Shown: positions 26,315 through 33,733 of the stretch, piece after piece | How the letters are laid out: each line of letters begins with the position of its first letter | Numbering within the stretch: position 1 is the first letter of the stretch | Source of the DNA: Actinomycetes bacterium | GTDB lineage: Bacteria > Actinomycetota > Acidimicrobiia > Acidimicrobiales > RAAP-2 | Direction of reading: 5' to 3' | Assembly (NCBI GenBank): GCA_021801235.1 | Contig: JAJYYG010000070.1 | Coordinates: 42,649-106,648, forward strand | Length of the DNA: 64,000 nucleotides | Made by a program: the position numbers and the translations under genes | Notes under the pieces: model-generated | Database searches by the model: none | What the model saw: only the letters and a program-made list of their open reading frames with translations | Told to the model about the DNA's origin: nothing

Positions 26315-27891
26315 TGACCGAGCCGTTCCCCTACCTGACCGTCCTCGTGCTGACCCCGGCGGTCGGCGCCGCGGCGGTGGCCCTCATCCCGCGTCGGGGT
26401 GTGGCCGGCTGGGTCCACCAGGCGGTGGGCGTGGCCGTGTCGGCGGTGACGCTGGCGGTGGCGGTGGCGGTGGCGATCCGGTTCAACGCGGGCAGCGGGT
26501 CCTACCAGCTCACCTCGAACCACGTCTGGGCGAAGACGCTCGGCATCCACTGGTTCCTCGGGATCGACGGCATCTCCCTGTTCCTGGTCCTCCTGACCGT
26601 GGTCCTCTTCCCCCTGGCCTTCCTCGGGGCCCGGGCCAAGCGCGATCCCCGGTCGTTCGTGGCCTGGGTGCTGCTGCTCGAGGCGGCCTGCCTGGGCAGC
26701 TTCGTCTCCCTCGACCTCGTCCTCTTCTTCCTGTTCTTCGAGCTGACGCTGGTCCCCTCGTACTTCCTGATCGGCGGGTGGGGGTTCGCCCGGCGCGGCT
26801 ACGCCGCCCTCAAGTTCTTCATCTACACCTTCGCCGGGTCGGCCTTCCTCCTGGTGGGGATCGTGTCGATCGCCTTCATCCACCGTGCCCAGACCGGCGT
26901 GCTGACCTTCGAGCTGCCGGCGCTCATGCACACCCACCTCTCGGGCACGGCCGGGGTCCTGCTCTTCCTCGCCTTCACCGCCGCCTTCGCCGTCAAGGCC
27001 CCGATCTTCCCCTTCCACACGTGGTCGCCCGACGCCTACGCCGAGTCGCCCACCGCGGCCGCGGTGCTGCTGGCGGGCATCATGGCCAAGATCGGGACGT
27101 ACGGGATCATCCGGTTCGACCTGAACCTCTTCCCGCAGGCCACCCGCACGCTCGCCCCCATCCTGTTGACGCTGGCGGTGATCGGCATCCTCTACGGGGC
27201 GGTCGTCGCCTGCGCGCAGCGCGACCTCAAGCGGCTGGTGGCGTTCTCCTCGCTGGCGCAGATGGGGTTCATCGTGCTCGGGACGTTCGCGCTCACCGCC
27301 CAGGGGATCAGCGGGGGCGTCCTCATGATGGTCAACCACGGCCTGATCATCGCCGCGCTGTTCTTCCTCATCGGGTGGATCTACGAGCGGCGCCGGACCT
27401 GGCACACCTCCGAGCTGAAGGGCCTGCAGGCCGCCGCTCCGGTGATGGCCGGGGTCTTCACCGTGGTCATGCTGGCCTCGATCGGCGTCCCCGGTCTGAA
27501 CGGGTTCGTCGGCGAGTTCCTGGTGCTGGTGGGGACCTTCGTGGTCCACCGGTGGTGGGCGTTGGCCGCGCTGGTGGGGGTGATCATCGCCGCGCTGTAC
27601 CTGCTGTGGGCCTACCAGCAGGTGTTCCACGGCACGCCGACCGCCGAGGACGCCAAGACCCGTGACCTGGCGTGGACGGAGCGTCTGGTGATCGCCCCGC
27701 TGATCATCCTGATCGTGTTCATCGGCGTGTACCCGAAGCCGGTGCTGGACCGGATCACCCCGTCGGTCGACCACCTGATCGCCCACGTGGACCAGGTCAC
27801 CGGGGTGCGCCCACCGGCCGTCACCCTCAGCCGGACCGCTCTCCCCGTCCGGGTCTCCGGATCCGACCGCGCAACGGGAGGTGCCCGCTGA
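26314..27891 (+). CDS. nuoM: NADH-quinone oxidoreductase subunit M
   Basis: Antiporter-like proton-pumping subunit, 525 residues. LFFLFFELTLVPSYFLIGGW holds the conserved glutamate; AVKAPIFPFHTWSPDAYAES and KRLVAFSSLAQMGFIVLG hold the channel lysine and histidine. The ATG shares a base with the nuoL stop (TGATG), and the stop shares a base with nuoN. A short hydrophilic tail follows the last helix. Confidence 0.96.
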   Translation: MTEPFPYLTVLVLTPAVGAAAVALIPRRGVAGWVHQAVGVAVSAVTLAVAVAVAIRFNAGSGSYQLTSNHVWAKTLGIHWFLGIDGISLFLVLLTVVLFPLAFLGARAKRDPRSFVAWVLLLEAACLGSFVSLDLVLFFLFFELTLVPSYFLIGGWGFARRGYAALKFFIYTFAGSAFLLVGIVSIAFIHRAQTGVLTFELPALMHTHLSGTAGVLLFLAFTAAFAVKAPIFPFHTWSPDAYAESPTAAAVLLAGIMAKIGTYGIIRFDLNLFPQATRTLAPILLTLAVIGILYGAVVACAQRDLKRLVAFSSLAQMGFIVLGTFALTAQGISGGVLMMVNHGLIIAALFFLIGWIYERRRTWHTSELKGLQAAAPVMAGVFTVVMLASIGVPGLNGFVGEFLVLVGTFVVHRWWALAALVGVIIAALYLLWAYQQVFHGTPTAEDAKTRDLAWTERLVIAPLIILIVFIGVYPKPVLDRITPSVDHLIAHVDQVTGVRPPAVTLSRTALPVRVSGSDRATGGAR

Positions 27892-29579
27892 TGGACCGAC
27901 TGCTGGTGGGGGCGTCGGCGGCGACGCTGCACACCCCGCACATCGACTACCTGAGCATCCTCCCCGTCCTGATCATGCTGGGCGGGGCGGTGCTGCTGGT
28001 GACCGTCTCGTCGCTGGTCCGACCGGTGCTCAAGGTGGGGGCCGGGACGGCCGTCGCCTCGGCCACGTCGGTGGCGGCGCTGGTGGCGGCCCTGTTCCAG
28101 TGGCACGAGGTGTCCGTGCACGGCGCCCGGGTCACCGTCGCCGGGGCGGTCGCCTACGACGGGTTCAGCGTGTTCGTCCAGATGGTGGTGGCGATCGCCA
28201 TGCTGCTGACCGCCCTCATCGGGGACGGCTACCTCCGCCGGGAGGGCGTCGAGGGCCCCGAGTTCCACGTGCTGGCCATGCTGTCCGCCTCCGGGGCGAT
28301 GCTCATGGGCTCGGCCAACGACCTCATCGTGATCTTCCTCGGCCTCGAGATCCTCTCCATCGCCCTCTACGTCCTGGCCGCGTTCAACCACAAGCGGGCG
28401 GAGTCGGGCGAAGCGGCCCTCAAGTACTTCGTCCTCGGCGGCTTCTCGTCGGCCGTCTTCGTCTACGGGATCGCCCTCGTCTACGGGGCGACCGGGTCGA
28501 CCAACCTTCCCCAGATCGCCGACTACCTGGCCAACAACGTGGTGGCGAGCAACGGGGTGCTGCTCGCCGGCATCGCCCTGCTGCTGGTCGGCTTCGGGTT
28601 CAAAGTCGCCGCCGTCCCGTTCCACATGTGGTCCCCCGACGTCTACCAGGGCTCGCCTTCGCCGGTCACCGGCTTCATGGCGGCGATCGCCAAGGCGGGA
28701 GCCTTCGCCGCCCTGCTCCGGGTGTTCGTCTCGTCGTTCTCCACCGTCCGGGCCGACTGGCAGCCGATCGTGTGGGGGCTCGCCATCCTCAGCCTGGTCG
28801 TGGGGGCGGTCGTCGCCCTCGCCCAGCGCGACGTGAAGCGGATGATGGCGTACTCCTCGATCAACCACGCCGGGTTCATCCTCCTCGGGGTCCAGGCGGC
28901 CACCGATCGGGGGGTGGCCGCCTCGCTCTACTACCTCTTCACGTACATGTTCCTGGTGATCGGGACCTTCGGGGTCATCACGGTGCTCGCCCGCGACGGC
29001 GACACCGGGCACCAGATCGGCGATTACCGGGGCCTGGCCCGCCGCCAGCCCGTCCTCGCCCTCGCGTTCGCGACGCTGCTGCTGGCCCAGGCGGGGGCGC
29101 CGTTCACCACCGGGTTCCTGGCCAAGTTCGAGGTGCTGTCCGCGGCGGCGGATGCCCACTCCTACGCACTGGCGGTGATCGCCATGCTGTCCGCGGCAGT
29201 AGCCGCCTTCTTCTACCTGCGGCTGGCGGTGGTCATGTTCTCGCCGGTCGGACCCGTCGGGGACCGGAGCGGGGCCGAGCCGCTCGGGGCGGGCTCCGCG
29301 GCGGGGAGCCCGTCCGGCGTCCCGCACGGTTCGCCCGAGCCGGCCGGGACCGCCCCCGCCACCGGGGCCGCTCCCGGCGACGAGCCCGGCGGGTCGGGGG
29401 CGGCCCTCGCCCTGCTCACCGACGGGCCCCCGTCCGAGGAGGTGGCGTCACGCCGGGTCCGGGTGCCGCTCCTGACGACGGCCTCGATCGGGCTGTGCGT
29501 GGCGTTCACGGTGGTGTTCGGGATCATCCCGGCTCCGATCGTGGACTTCGCCAACCACGCGACGCTCCTCTTCAAGTAG
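27891..29579 (+). CDS. nuoN: NADH-quinone oxidoreductase subunit N
   Basis: Third antiporter-like subunit and last gene of the operon, 562 residues. FLGLEILSIALYVLAAFNH, FKVAAVPFHMWSPDVYQGSP and KRMMAYSSINHAGFILLG are diagnostic. A Pro/Gly/Ala-rich hydrophilic insertion of about 65 residues separates the penultimate and last helices (starting near GPVGDRSGAEPLG), which is longer than in typical NuoN. The ATG shares a base with the nuoM stop. Confidence 0.96.
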   Translation: MDRLLVGASAATLHTPHIDYLSILPVLIMLGGAVLLVTVSSLVRPVLKVGAGTAVASATSVAALVAALFQWHEVSVHGARVTVAGAVAYDGFSVFVQMVVAIAMLLTALIGDGYLRREGVEGPEFHVLAMLSASGAMLMGSANDLIVIFLGLEILSIALYVLAAFNHKRAESGEAALKYFVLGGFSSAVFVYGIALVYGATGSTNLPQIADYLANNVVASNGVLLAGIALLLVGFGFKVAAVPFHMWSPDVYQGSPSPVTGFMAAIAKAGAFAALLRVFVSSFSTVRADWQPIVWGLAILSLVVGAVVALAQRDVKRMMAYSSINHAGFILLGVQAATDRGVAASLYYLFTYMFLVIGTFGVITVLARDGDTGHQIGDYRGLARRQPVLALAFATLLLAQAGAPFTTGFLAKFEVLSAAADAHSYALAVIAMLSAAVAAFFYLRLAVVMFSPVGPVGDRSGAEPLGAGSAAGSPSGVPHGSPEPAGTAPATGAAPGDEPGGSGAALALLTDGPPSEEVASRRVRVPLLTTASIGLCVAFTVVFGIIPAPIVDFANHATLLFK

Positions 29580-29759
29580 CCCGGTCCGGCGCCGGCGCCG
29601 GCGCCGGCACTGCCGGTCCGGACCACCGCAGGATCCCGGCGCCGCCGGGAGCCCAGCCCTGGTCCGGCCGGAGACCGGGTGGCGGTGCCCCGACGTTCCT
29701 TGTCGCTACCCGGGTGCCCCGGGTACTGTCGTGCCGAACCGAACGACGAGGAGCCGACC
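29580..29759 (+). promoter_or_regulatory. Intergenic region: GC-rich hairpins, then promoter for the LapA-like gene
   Basis: A GCCGGC run at about 29587-29608 and the hairpin CCCGGC/GCCGGG (29635-29640 with 29644-29649) could end nuo transcription. TTGTCG (29700-29705) and TACTGT (29724-29729) are separated by 18 bases, a reasonable -35/-10 pair. GAGGAG lies before the GTG at 29760. Confidence 0.45.
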
Positions 29760-30056
29760 GTGGCCGACGACAGAGGATCTCAGCTCAGCGACCCCGGGCG
29801 CGACGCGGCCCACCGGCGGGAGACGCGCGACACGATCCGGATCGTGGCGGTGATCGTGCTGGTGGCGATCCTGGTGGCCTTCGTGGTCGCCAACACCAAC
29901 ACGGTGCAGGTGCACTTCGTCTTCTTCACCGCCCAGGTCGAACTGATCTGGGTCCTGATCGTCACCGCGTTGCTCGGCGGCGTGGTGGACCGGCTGCTCC
30001 AGTGGAGGCTGGCCAAGAGCCGGCGCGAGGCGGCCAAAAAGGCGCGAACGAGTTAG
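29760..30056 (+). CDS. LapA-like (DUF1049) small membrane protein
   Basis: 98 residues. A hydrophilic N-terminus is followed by two helices: IRIVAVIVLVAILVAFVVAN, and a second beginning LIWVLIVTALLGGVVDRLL. The NTNTVQVHFVFF turn between them is the typical LapA/DUF1049 pattern. A basic C-terminus (RLAKSRREAAKKART) follows. E. coli LapA takes part in control of lipopolysaccharide assembly, which does not carry over to an actinobacterium, so the function here is unknown. GTG is chosen for GAGGAG upstream. Its stop overlaps the stop of the convergent channel gene by three bases. Confidence 0.8.
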   Translation: MADDRGSQLSDPGRDAAHRRETRDTIRIVAVIVLVAILVAFVVANTNTVQVHFVFFTAQVELIWVLIVTALLGGVVDRLLQWRLAKSRREAAKKARTS

Positions 30057-30973
30057 CCGCCCGGGGTGCGGTCCCCGGTGCCGGGGGGACCGGTCTCCCC
30101 GGCCGGCTGCAGCCCGTCGGCTACCGGAGCGGCTCCCCCGCCCGGATCGCCCGCCGGATCCCTGGCCACGACCTCCGGGCGCTCCTGCCCGTAGAGTGCG
30201 ACCATGCGCGAGACCAGGGTCACCAGGAAGATCTGGCCGATGATCGCCTCGAGCACCACCACCGAACGGGCCAGCTGGTTGAGCGGCGTGAGATCGCCGA
30301 AGCCGACCGTGGTGAGGGTCACGAAGCTGAGGTAGAGGTAGTCCGCCGGGGGGTGCAATGCCGGGGGCTGGGCCAGGAACCAGTGGCGGGTGGGAACCGG
30401 CGATCCGTAGAAGAGCGGGAGCGAGCGGCTGATGCCGTAGAAGACCATGGTGAACACGATGCCGATGAGGATGTAGATGCAGATCGCCCCCAGGATGGTC
30501 TCCACCGTGACCGTCCGGTGACCGAGGATCCGTCGGAGCACGGCGAAGGGCGTCACCACCAGGAGGAGTGCGAGCAACAGGCCGATGGAGCCTTCTCCGA
30601 TCGTCGAGCCGACGACGACGTTGACTCCTCCGGCGATGACGCTCACCGCCACCGCCAGGACGGCCAGTCGGATGTGGTGGTGGCTGGCGTGGGACGTGCG
30701 GAGCGCGAGCAGCACGGTCAGGGAGAGCGGGATGCCCACCGCGATGCCGAACCACCGGCCGGTGTCGACCAGGGACAGCAGCGTGTAGTCGCAGAGGAGC
30801 AGCACCAGCAGAAGACCGAAGCTGTCGGAGGCGTGGATCGCGTGGCGCACCATGGCCAACCGGCGGAACCGGCCGAACGGCCCTCTCCCATTGGGACCAC
30901 CGGGACCATTGGGACCGCCGGGACCTGCGTCGGTGCCCGTGGACGACCTGCCTCTGGCGTCCGTTGGCGACAC
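30053..30973 (-). CDS. Two-pore-helix type potassium channel family protein
   Basis: 306 residues. Several N-terminal hydrophobic segments are followed by an ion-channel module: a helix, then the pore loop LSFVTLTTVGFGDLTPLNQ with the K+ selectivity filter TVGFGD, then the last helix (VLEAIIGQIFLVTLVSRMVAL). No RCK/TrkA-N domain is attached; the C-terminus is a short Pro/Gly-rich tail. The N-terminal 35 residues have Gly-Pro-Asn repeats. The GTG at 30973 is supported by a -10 hexamer six bases upstream. It is divergent from a CPA2 antiporter gene, so both may serve cation homeostasis. Confidence 0.85.
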   Translation of the reverse strand: MSPTDARGRSSTGTDAGPGGPNGPGGPNGRGPFGRFRRLAMVRHAIHASDSFGLLLVLLLCDYTLLSLVDTGRWFGIAVGIPLSLTVLLALRTSHASHHHIRLAVLAVAVSVIAGGVNVVVGSTIGEGSIGLLLALLLVVTPFAVLRRILGHRTVTVETILGAICIYILIGIVFTMVFYGISRSLPLFYGSPVPTRHWFLAQPPALHPPADYLYLSFVTLTTVGFGDLTPLNQLARSVVVLEAIIGQIFLVTLVSRMVALYGQERPEVVARDPAGDPGGGAAPVADGLQPAGETGPPGTGDRTPGG

Positions 30974-30979
30974 GGGCCA

Positions 30980-30989
30980 ACGATACCGT
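30980..30989. promoter_or_regulatory. Overlapping divergent -10 hexamers for channel and antiporter genes
   Basis: On the minus strand TATCGT (30985-30980) ends six bases before the channel GTG at 30973, which implies a leaderless start. On the plus strand TACCGT (30984-30989) could serve the antiporter gene. The two overlap, so transcription of the two genes may be mutually exclusive. Confidence 0.4.
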
Positions 30990-31029
30990 GGCGCCTGCTA
31001 CCCGGCCGGTGTGCGGGGGGCCCGGGCCG

Positions 31030-32304
31030 GTGAGCGCGGATTTCGGGAGCTTCACCGTCATCTTCGCGATCGCCGTGCTGTCCCCCCTGGTGAGCGATGC
31101 CTTCGGCCGCCGGGTCCGCGTCAGTGCGCTGGTGATCGAGATCCTGGCCGGGGCGGCGGTCGGGCCGCACGGCCTCGGTCTCGCCCACACCACCGGAGCG
31201 GTCATCGCGCTCTCGGAGTTCGGGTTGGCGTTCCTCATCTTCCTGGCCGGGTTCGAGCTCGACTTCGCCCGGGTCCGCGGACGGCCGATCGCCACGGCGG
31301 GCCTGGGCTGGCTGGTCTCACTGGCGATCGGGGTCGGGATCGGCGCGGCGGCGGTCACCCGGAGCGGAGTGACGTCGTGGGCGGTCCTCGGCCTGGGCAT
31401 CGCCACCACCGGTCTGGTCGTCCTGCTGCCGCTGTGGCGCGACGCGGGCATGGGCGACACCGCCCTCGGGGCGCTCGGGAGCGCGATCGGGACCGCCGGC
31501 GAGTTCGGGCCCCTCGTGGTGCTGTCGCTGGTGCTGACGGACCGGAGCGCCGTGCGGACCACGGTGGTGCTGGTGGTGTTCGCGCTCGTGGCGGTGGGGG
31601 GCGCCGTGCTGGCCGCCAGGCCCAAGTCGCTGCGGGTCGTCGCCTCGCTCACCCGCCACACCCACGGCGTGGGTCAGCTCCCGGTCCGGATCACCGTGCT
31701 GATCCTCGTCGCCCTCCTGTGGCTCACCACGAGCGTCGGCCTCGACGCCCTGCTCGGTGCGTTCGCGGCCGGCATCCTGGTGCGTCTCGGCTCGTCCGGC
31801 CTCGACCTCGATGCGGTCGGCGCCAACTTCGACGCCATCGGGTACGGAATCCTCGTCCCCGTCTTCTTCGTGGTCAGCGGCATGGAGCTCGACGTGGGCG
31901 CCCTGGTCCACGACCCCCGGGCCATCCTGCGGGTGCCGCTGTTCCTCGTCGGGCTGCTGGTCGCCCGCGGCGCCCCGGTCTGGCTACTGCACTGCCGCGT
32001 CCTTCCCCGGGGCGAGCGGTGGCCGCTCGCCCTCTTCTCGGCGACCACCCTGCCCATCGTGGTGGTCATCGTCGAGCTCGCCCGAAGCGCGCACCTGATC
32101 GACCCCTCCACCTCGGTGGCCCTGGTGACGGCGGCGGTGCTGTCGGTGCTGGCCTTCCCGACGGCGGCGTTCGCGCTGCTCGACCGGATCCCCGGCGGCG
32201 TCCCCGGAGGCCTCGCCCCGGCCCCTCCCACCAGACCGGATGACCCGGGCCGCGACGGTGCGGCGGAGGATCCGGGGAGGGGGGCCGGTCCGACGGTACA
32301 GTGA
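31030..32304 (+). CDS. CPA2-family cation:proton antiporter (Kef-type membrane domain)
   Basis: About 424 residues and twelve hydrophobic helices. VIEILAGAAVGPHGLGL and GLAFLIFLAGFELDF match the conserved LAGxxLGP and FLxGLE motifs of Kef/NapA-type exchangers. LGALGSAIGTAGEFGPL and FFVVSGMELDVGALV are further family segments. No TrkA-N domain is attached. Exchange of K+ or Na+ for protons across the cytoplasmic membrane is expected; the ion is not readable. The start is uncertain: GTG at 31030 gives the usual short N-terminus, GTGs at 31009 and 30988 are in frame. The C-terminal 40 residues are Pro/Gly-rich. Confidence 0.83.
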   Translation: MSADFGSFTVIFAIAVLSPLVSDAFGRRVRVSALVIEILAGAAVGPHGLGLAHTTGAVIALSEFGLAFLIFLAGFELDFARVRGRPIATAGLGWLVSLAIGVGIGAAAVTRSGVTSWAVLGLGIATTGLVVLLPLWRDAGMGDTALGALGSAIGTAGEFGPLVVLSLVLTDRSAVRTTVVLVVFALVAVGGAVLAARPKSLRVVASLTRHTHGVGQLPVRITVLILVALLWLTTSVGLDALLGAFAAGILVRLGSSGLDLDAVGANFDAIGYGILVPVFFVVSGMELDVGALVHDPRAILRVPLFLVGLLVARGAPVWLLHCRVLPRGERWPLALFSATTLPIVVVIVELARSAHLIDPSTSVALVTAAVLSVLAFPTAAFALLDRIPGGVPGGLAPAPPTRPDDPGRDGAAEDPGRGAGPTVQ

Positions 32305-32309
32305 CCCGG
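32297..32309 (+). promoter_or_regulatory. Leaderless promoter inside the end of the antiporter gene
   Basis: TACAGT at 32297-32302 ends six bases before the GTG at 32309 and spans the antiporter's final codons and the first base of its stop. No ribosome site is present. Confidence 0.45.
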
Positions 32310-32392
32310 TGACCGACGACCCGGTGACCGACGACCCGGTGACCGACGACCCGGTGACCGACGATGAACCGGTGACCGACGATGAACCGGTG
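32306..32392 (+). repeat. Tandem repeat that multiplies the GTG start codon
   Basis: Units of 15 bases (32306, 32321, 32336) and 18 bases (32351, 32369) each carry an in-frame GTG ACC. GTGs at 32309, 32324, 32339, 32354, 32372 and 32390 are therefore all in frame. The protein begins VTDDP four times, then VTDDE-type units. Confidence 0.9.
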
Positions 32393-33679
32393 CCCGCCGA
32401 CGGCGAGGAGATCGAGCGGCTCCGGAAGGAGAACGAGCGCCTCCGCCGGACGAACGCCGAGCTGGCGGGGGAACGGACCGGGGGCGCCGGGAGCCACCGG
32501 CTCCGCCGGACCCTGTCGTGGATCCTCGTCGTCGTCGCCTGCGCCCTGGCCGCCATCTCGGTGCTGGTGGTGTTCGTCCGCAACGAGGTGCTGAACACCG
32601 CCACCTATGTGGCCACGGTGGCACCGCTGGCGTCCGAGCCGGCCATCCAGGCGGCGGTGGCGAACGAGGTCAGCACCCAGCTCGTGACCCGGGTCGACCT
32701 CCGCAAGGAGATCGCGGACGTGCTCCCGCCCAAGGCCGGCTTCCTGGCCGCGCCCCTCGCGTCGGGGGTGCAGGACGCGGTGCGGAGCGCCACCCAGTCG
32801 GTGGTGGAGTCCCCCGCCTTCCAGACGTTGTGGACCGAGGCGAACCGTCGGGCCCACGCCCAGCTGGTGACGCTCCTCACCGGGTCGTCCACCGGCGCCC
32901 TCCACGCCGACCGCAACGGCCAGGTGTCGTTGAACCTGAGCCAGGTGGCCGACCAGGTCAAGCACCAGCTCGACGAGCGCGGCATCACCATCTTCGACAA
33001 GGTACCGACCGGCAACGACACCCAGCTGGTGCTGTTCCAGTCGGACCAGCTGGCCCGTGCCCAGGGGTTGGTCCGCACCCTCGACCGTCTCGCCCTGGTG
33101 CTCCCGCTGGTCACCCTGGCCGCGTTCGCCGGGGCGGTGCTGCTGGCGGTCGACCGGCGCCGTGGGCTGGTCCGGGCGGCGACCGGCCTGGCCGTCACCA
33201 TGGTGGCGCTGCTGGTCGGGTTCGACGTCGGGAGAAGCCAGTACCTCGGCGCCCTCGGCCCCTCGGTCTCGCGCGGGGCTGCGGAGGCCGCCTACGACGT
33301 GGTGACTTCGGTCCCGCTCGACACCATCCGGGTCATCCTGGTGGTGGCGGTCGTGGTCGCGCTGCTGGCGGCCCTGGCGGGGAACCGGTGGCTCCGGGGC
33401 CGCCTCGGGGCGCTCGGCCGCCCCGCCTGGCTGGTGGAGAACCCGGTCCGCCGCTTCGTGACCGCCCATCGGGGCGCGGTCCAGTGGGGGTTGGTGGCGC
33501 TGGGGGCGCTGGTGGTGGTGGCCTGGGCCAACCCGACCCCGTTGACCGTGGTGGTGGTCGCCCTGGTGACGCTGGCCGCGGTCGGAGCGGCCGGCCTGGT
33601 GGCCGGCGGGACGGGACGGCCCGGTCGCCCGGCCACGCCGCCCCGGACGGCGGGGGGGTCCGGCGAGCCGACCTCCTGA
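32309..33679 (+). CDS. Actinobacterial integral membrane protein with N-terminal coiled coil
   Basis: 456 residues. An acidic repeated N-terminus (VTDDP units) leads into a short coiled coil (EEIERLRKENERLRRTNAEL). A first helix (LSWILVVVACALAAISVLVVF) follows, then a large extracytoplasmic domain starting VLNTATYVATVAPLASEPAIQ, then further helices after residue ~250. I recognise the VLNT..YV.TVAPLA pattern from conserved hypothetical membrane proteins of actinobacteria; no function is known to me. The leaderless promoter supports GTG 32309, but the following repeated GTGs could also initiate. It converges with the fusion gene ending at 33720. Confidence 0.78.
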   Translation: MTDDPVTDDPVTDDPVTDDEPVTDDEPVPADGEEIERLRKENERLRRTNAELAGERTGGAGSHRLRRTLSWILVVVACALAAISVLVVFVRNEVLNTATYVATVAPLASEPAIQAAVANEVSTQLVTRVDLRKEIADVLPPKAGFLAAPLASGVQDAVRSATQSVVESPAFQTLWTEANRRAHAQLVTLLTGSSTGALHADRNGQVSLNLSQVADQVKHQLDERGITIFDKVPTGNDTQLVLFQSDQLARAQGLVRTLDRLALVLPLVTLAAFAGAVLLAVDRRRGLVRAATGLAVTMVALLVGFDVGRSQYLGALGPSVSRGAAEAAYDVVTSVPLDTIRVILVVAVVVALLAALAGNRWLRGRLGALGRPAWLVENPVRRFVTAHRGAVQWGLVALGALVVVAWANPTPLTVVVVALVTLAAVGAAGLVAGGTGRPGRPATPPRTAGGSGEPTS

Positions 33680-33699
33680 ACGCGGAGGCCTTCCGGCAC

Positions 33700-33733
33700 C
33701 TCTCAGAGAACGTCCGCTCTCAGGGAACGTCCG
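33700..33733. repeat. 17-bp tandem duplication at the 3' end of the fusion gene
   Basis: Two adjacent 17-base copies (33700-33716 and 33717-33733) differ by a single base. The minus-strand stop codon (33722-33720) lies in the second copy. Confidence 0.9.

Noticed and set aside
32306..32392. CRISPR array
   Set aside because: Repeats are 15-18 bases, contiguous without spacers, and in frame with a protein.
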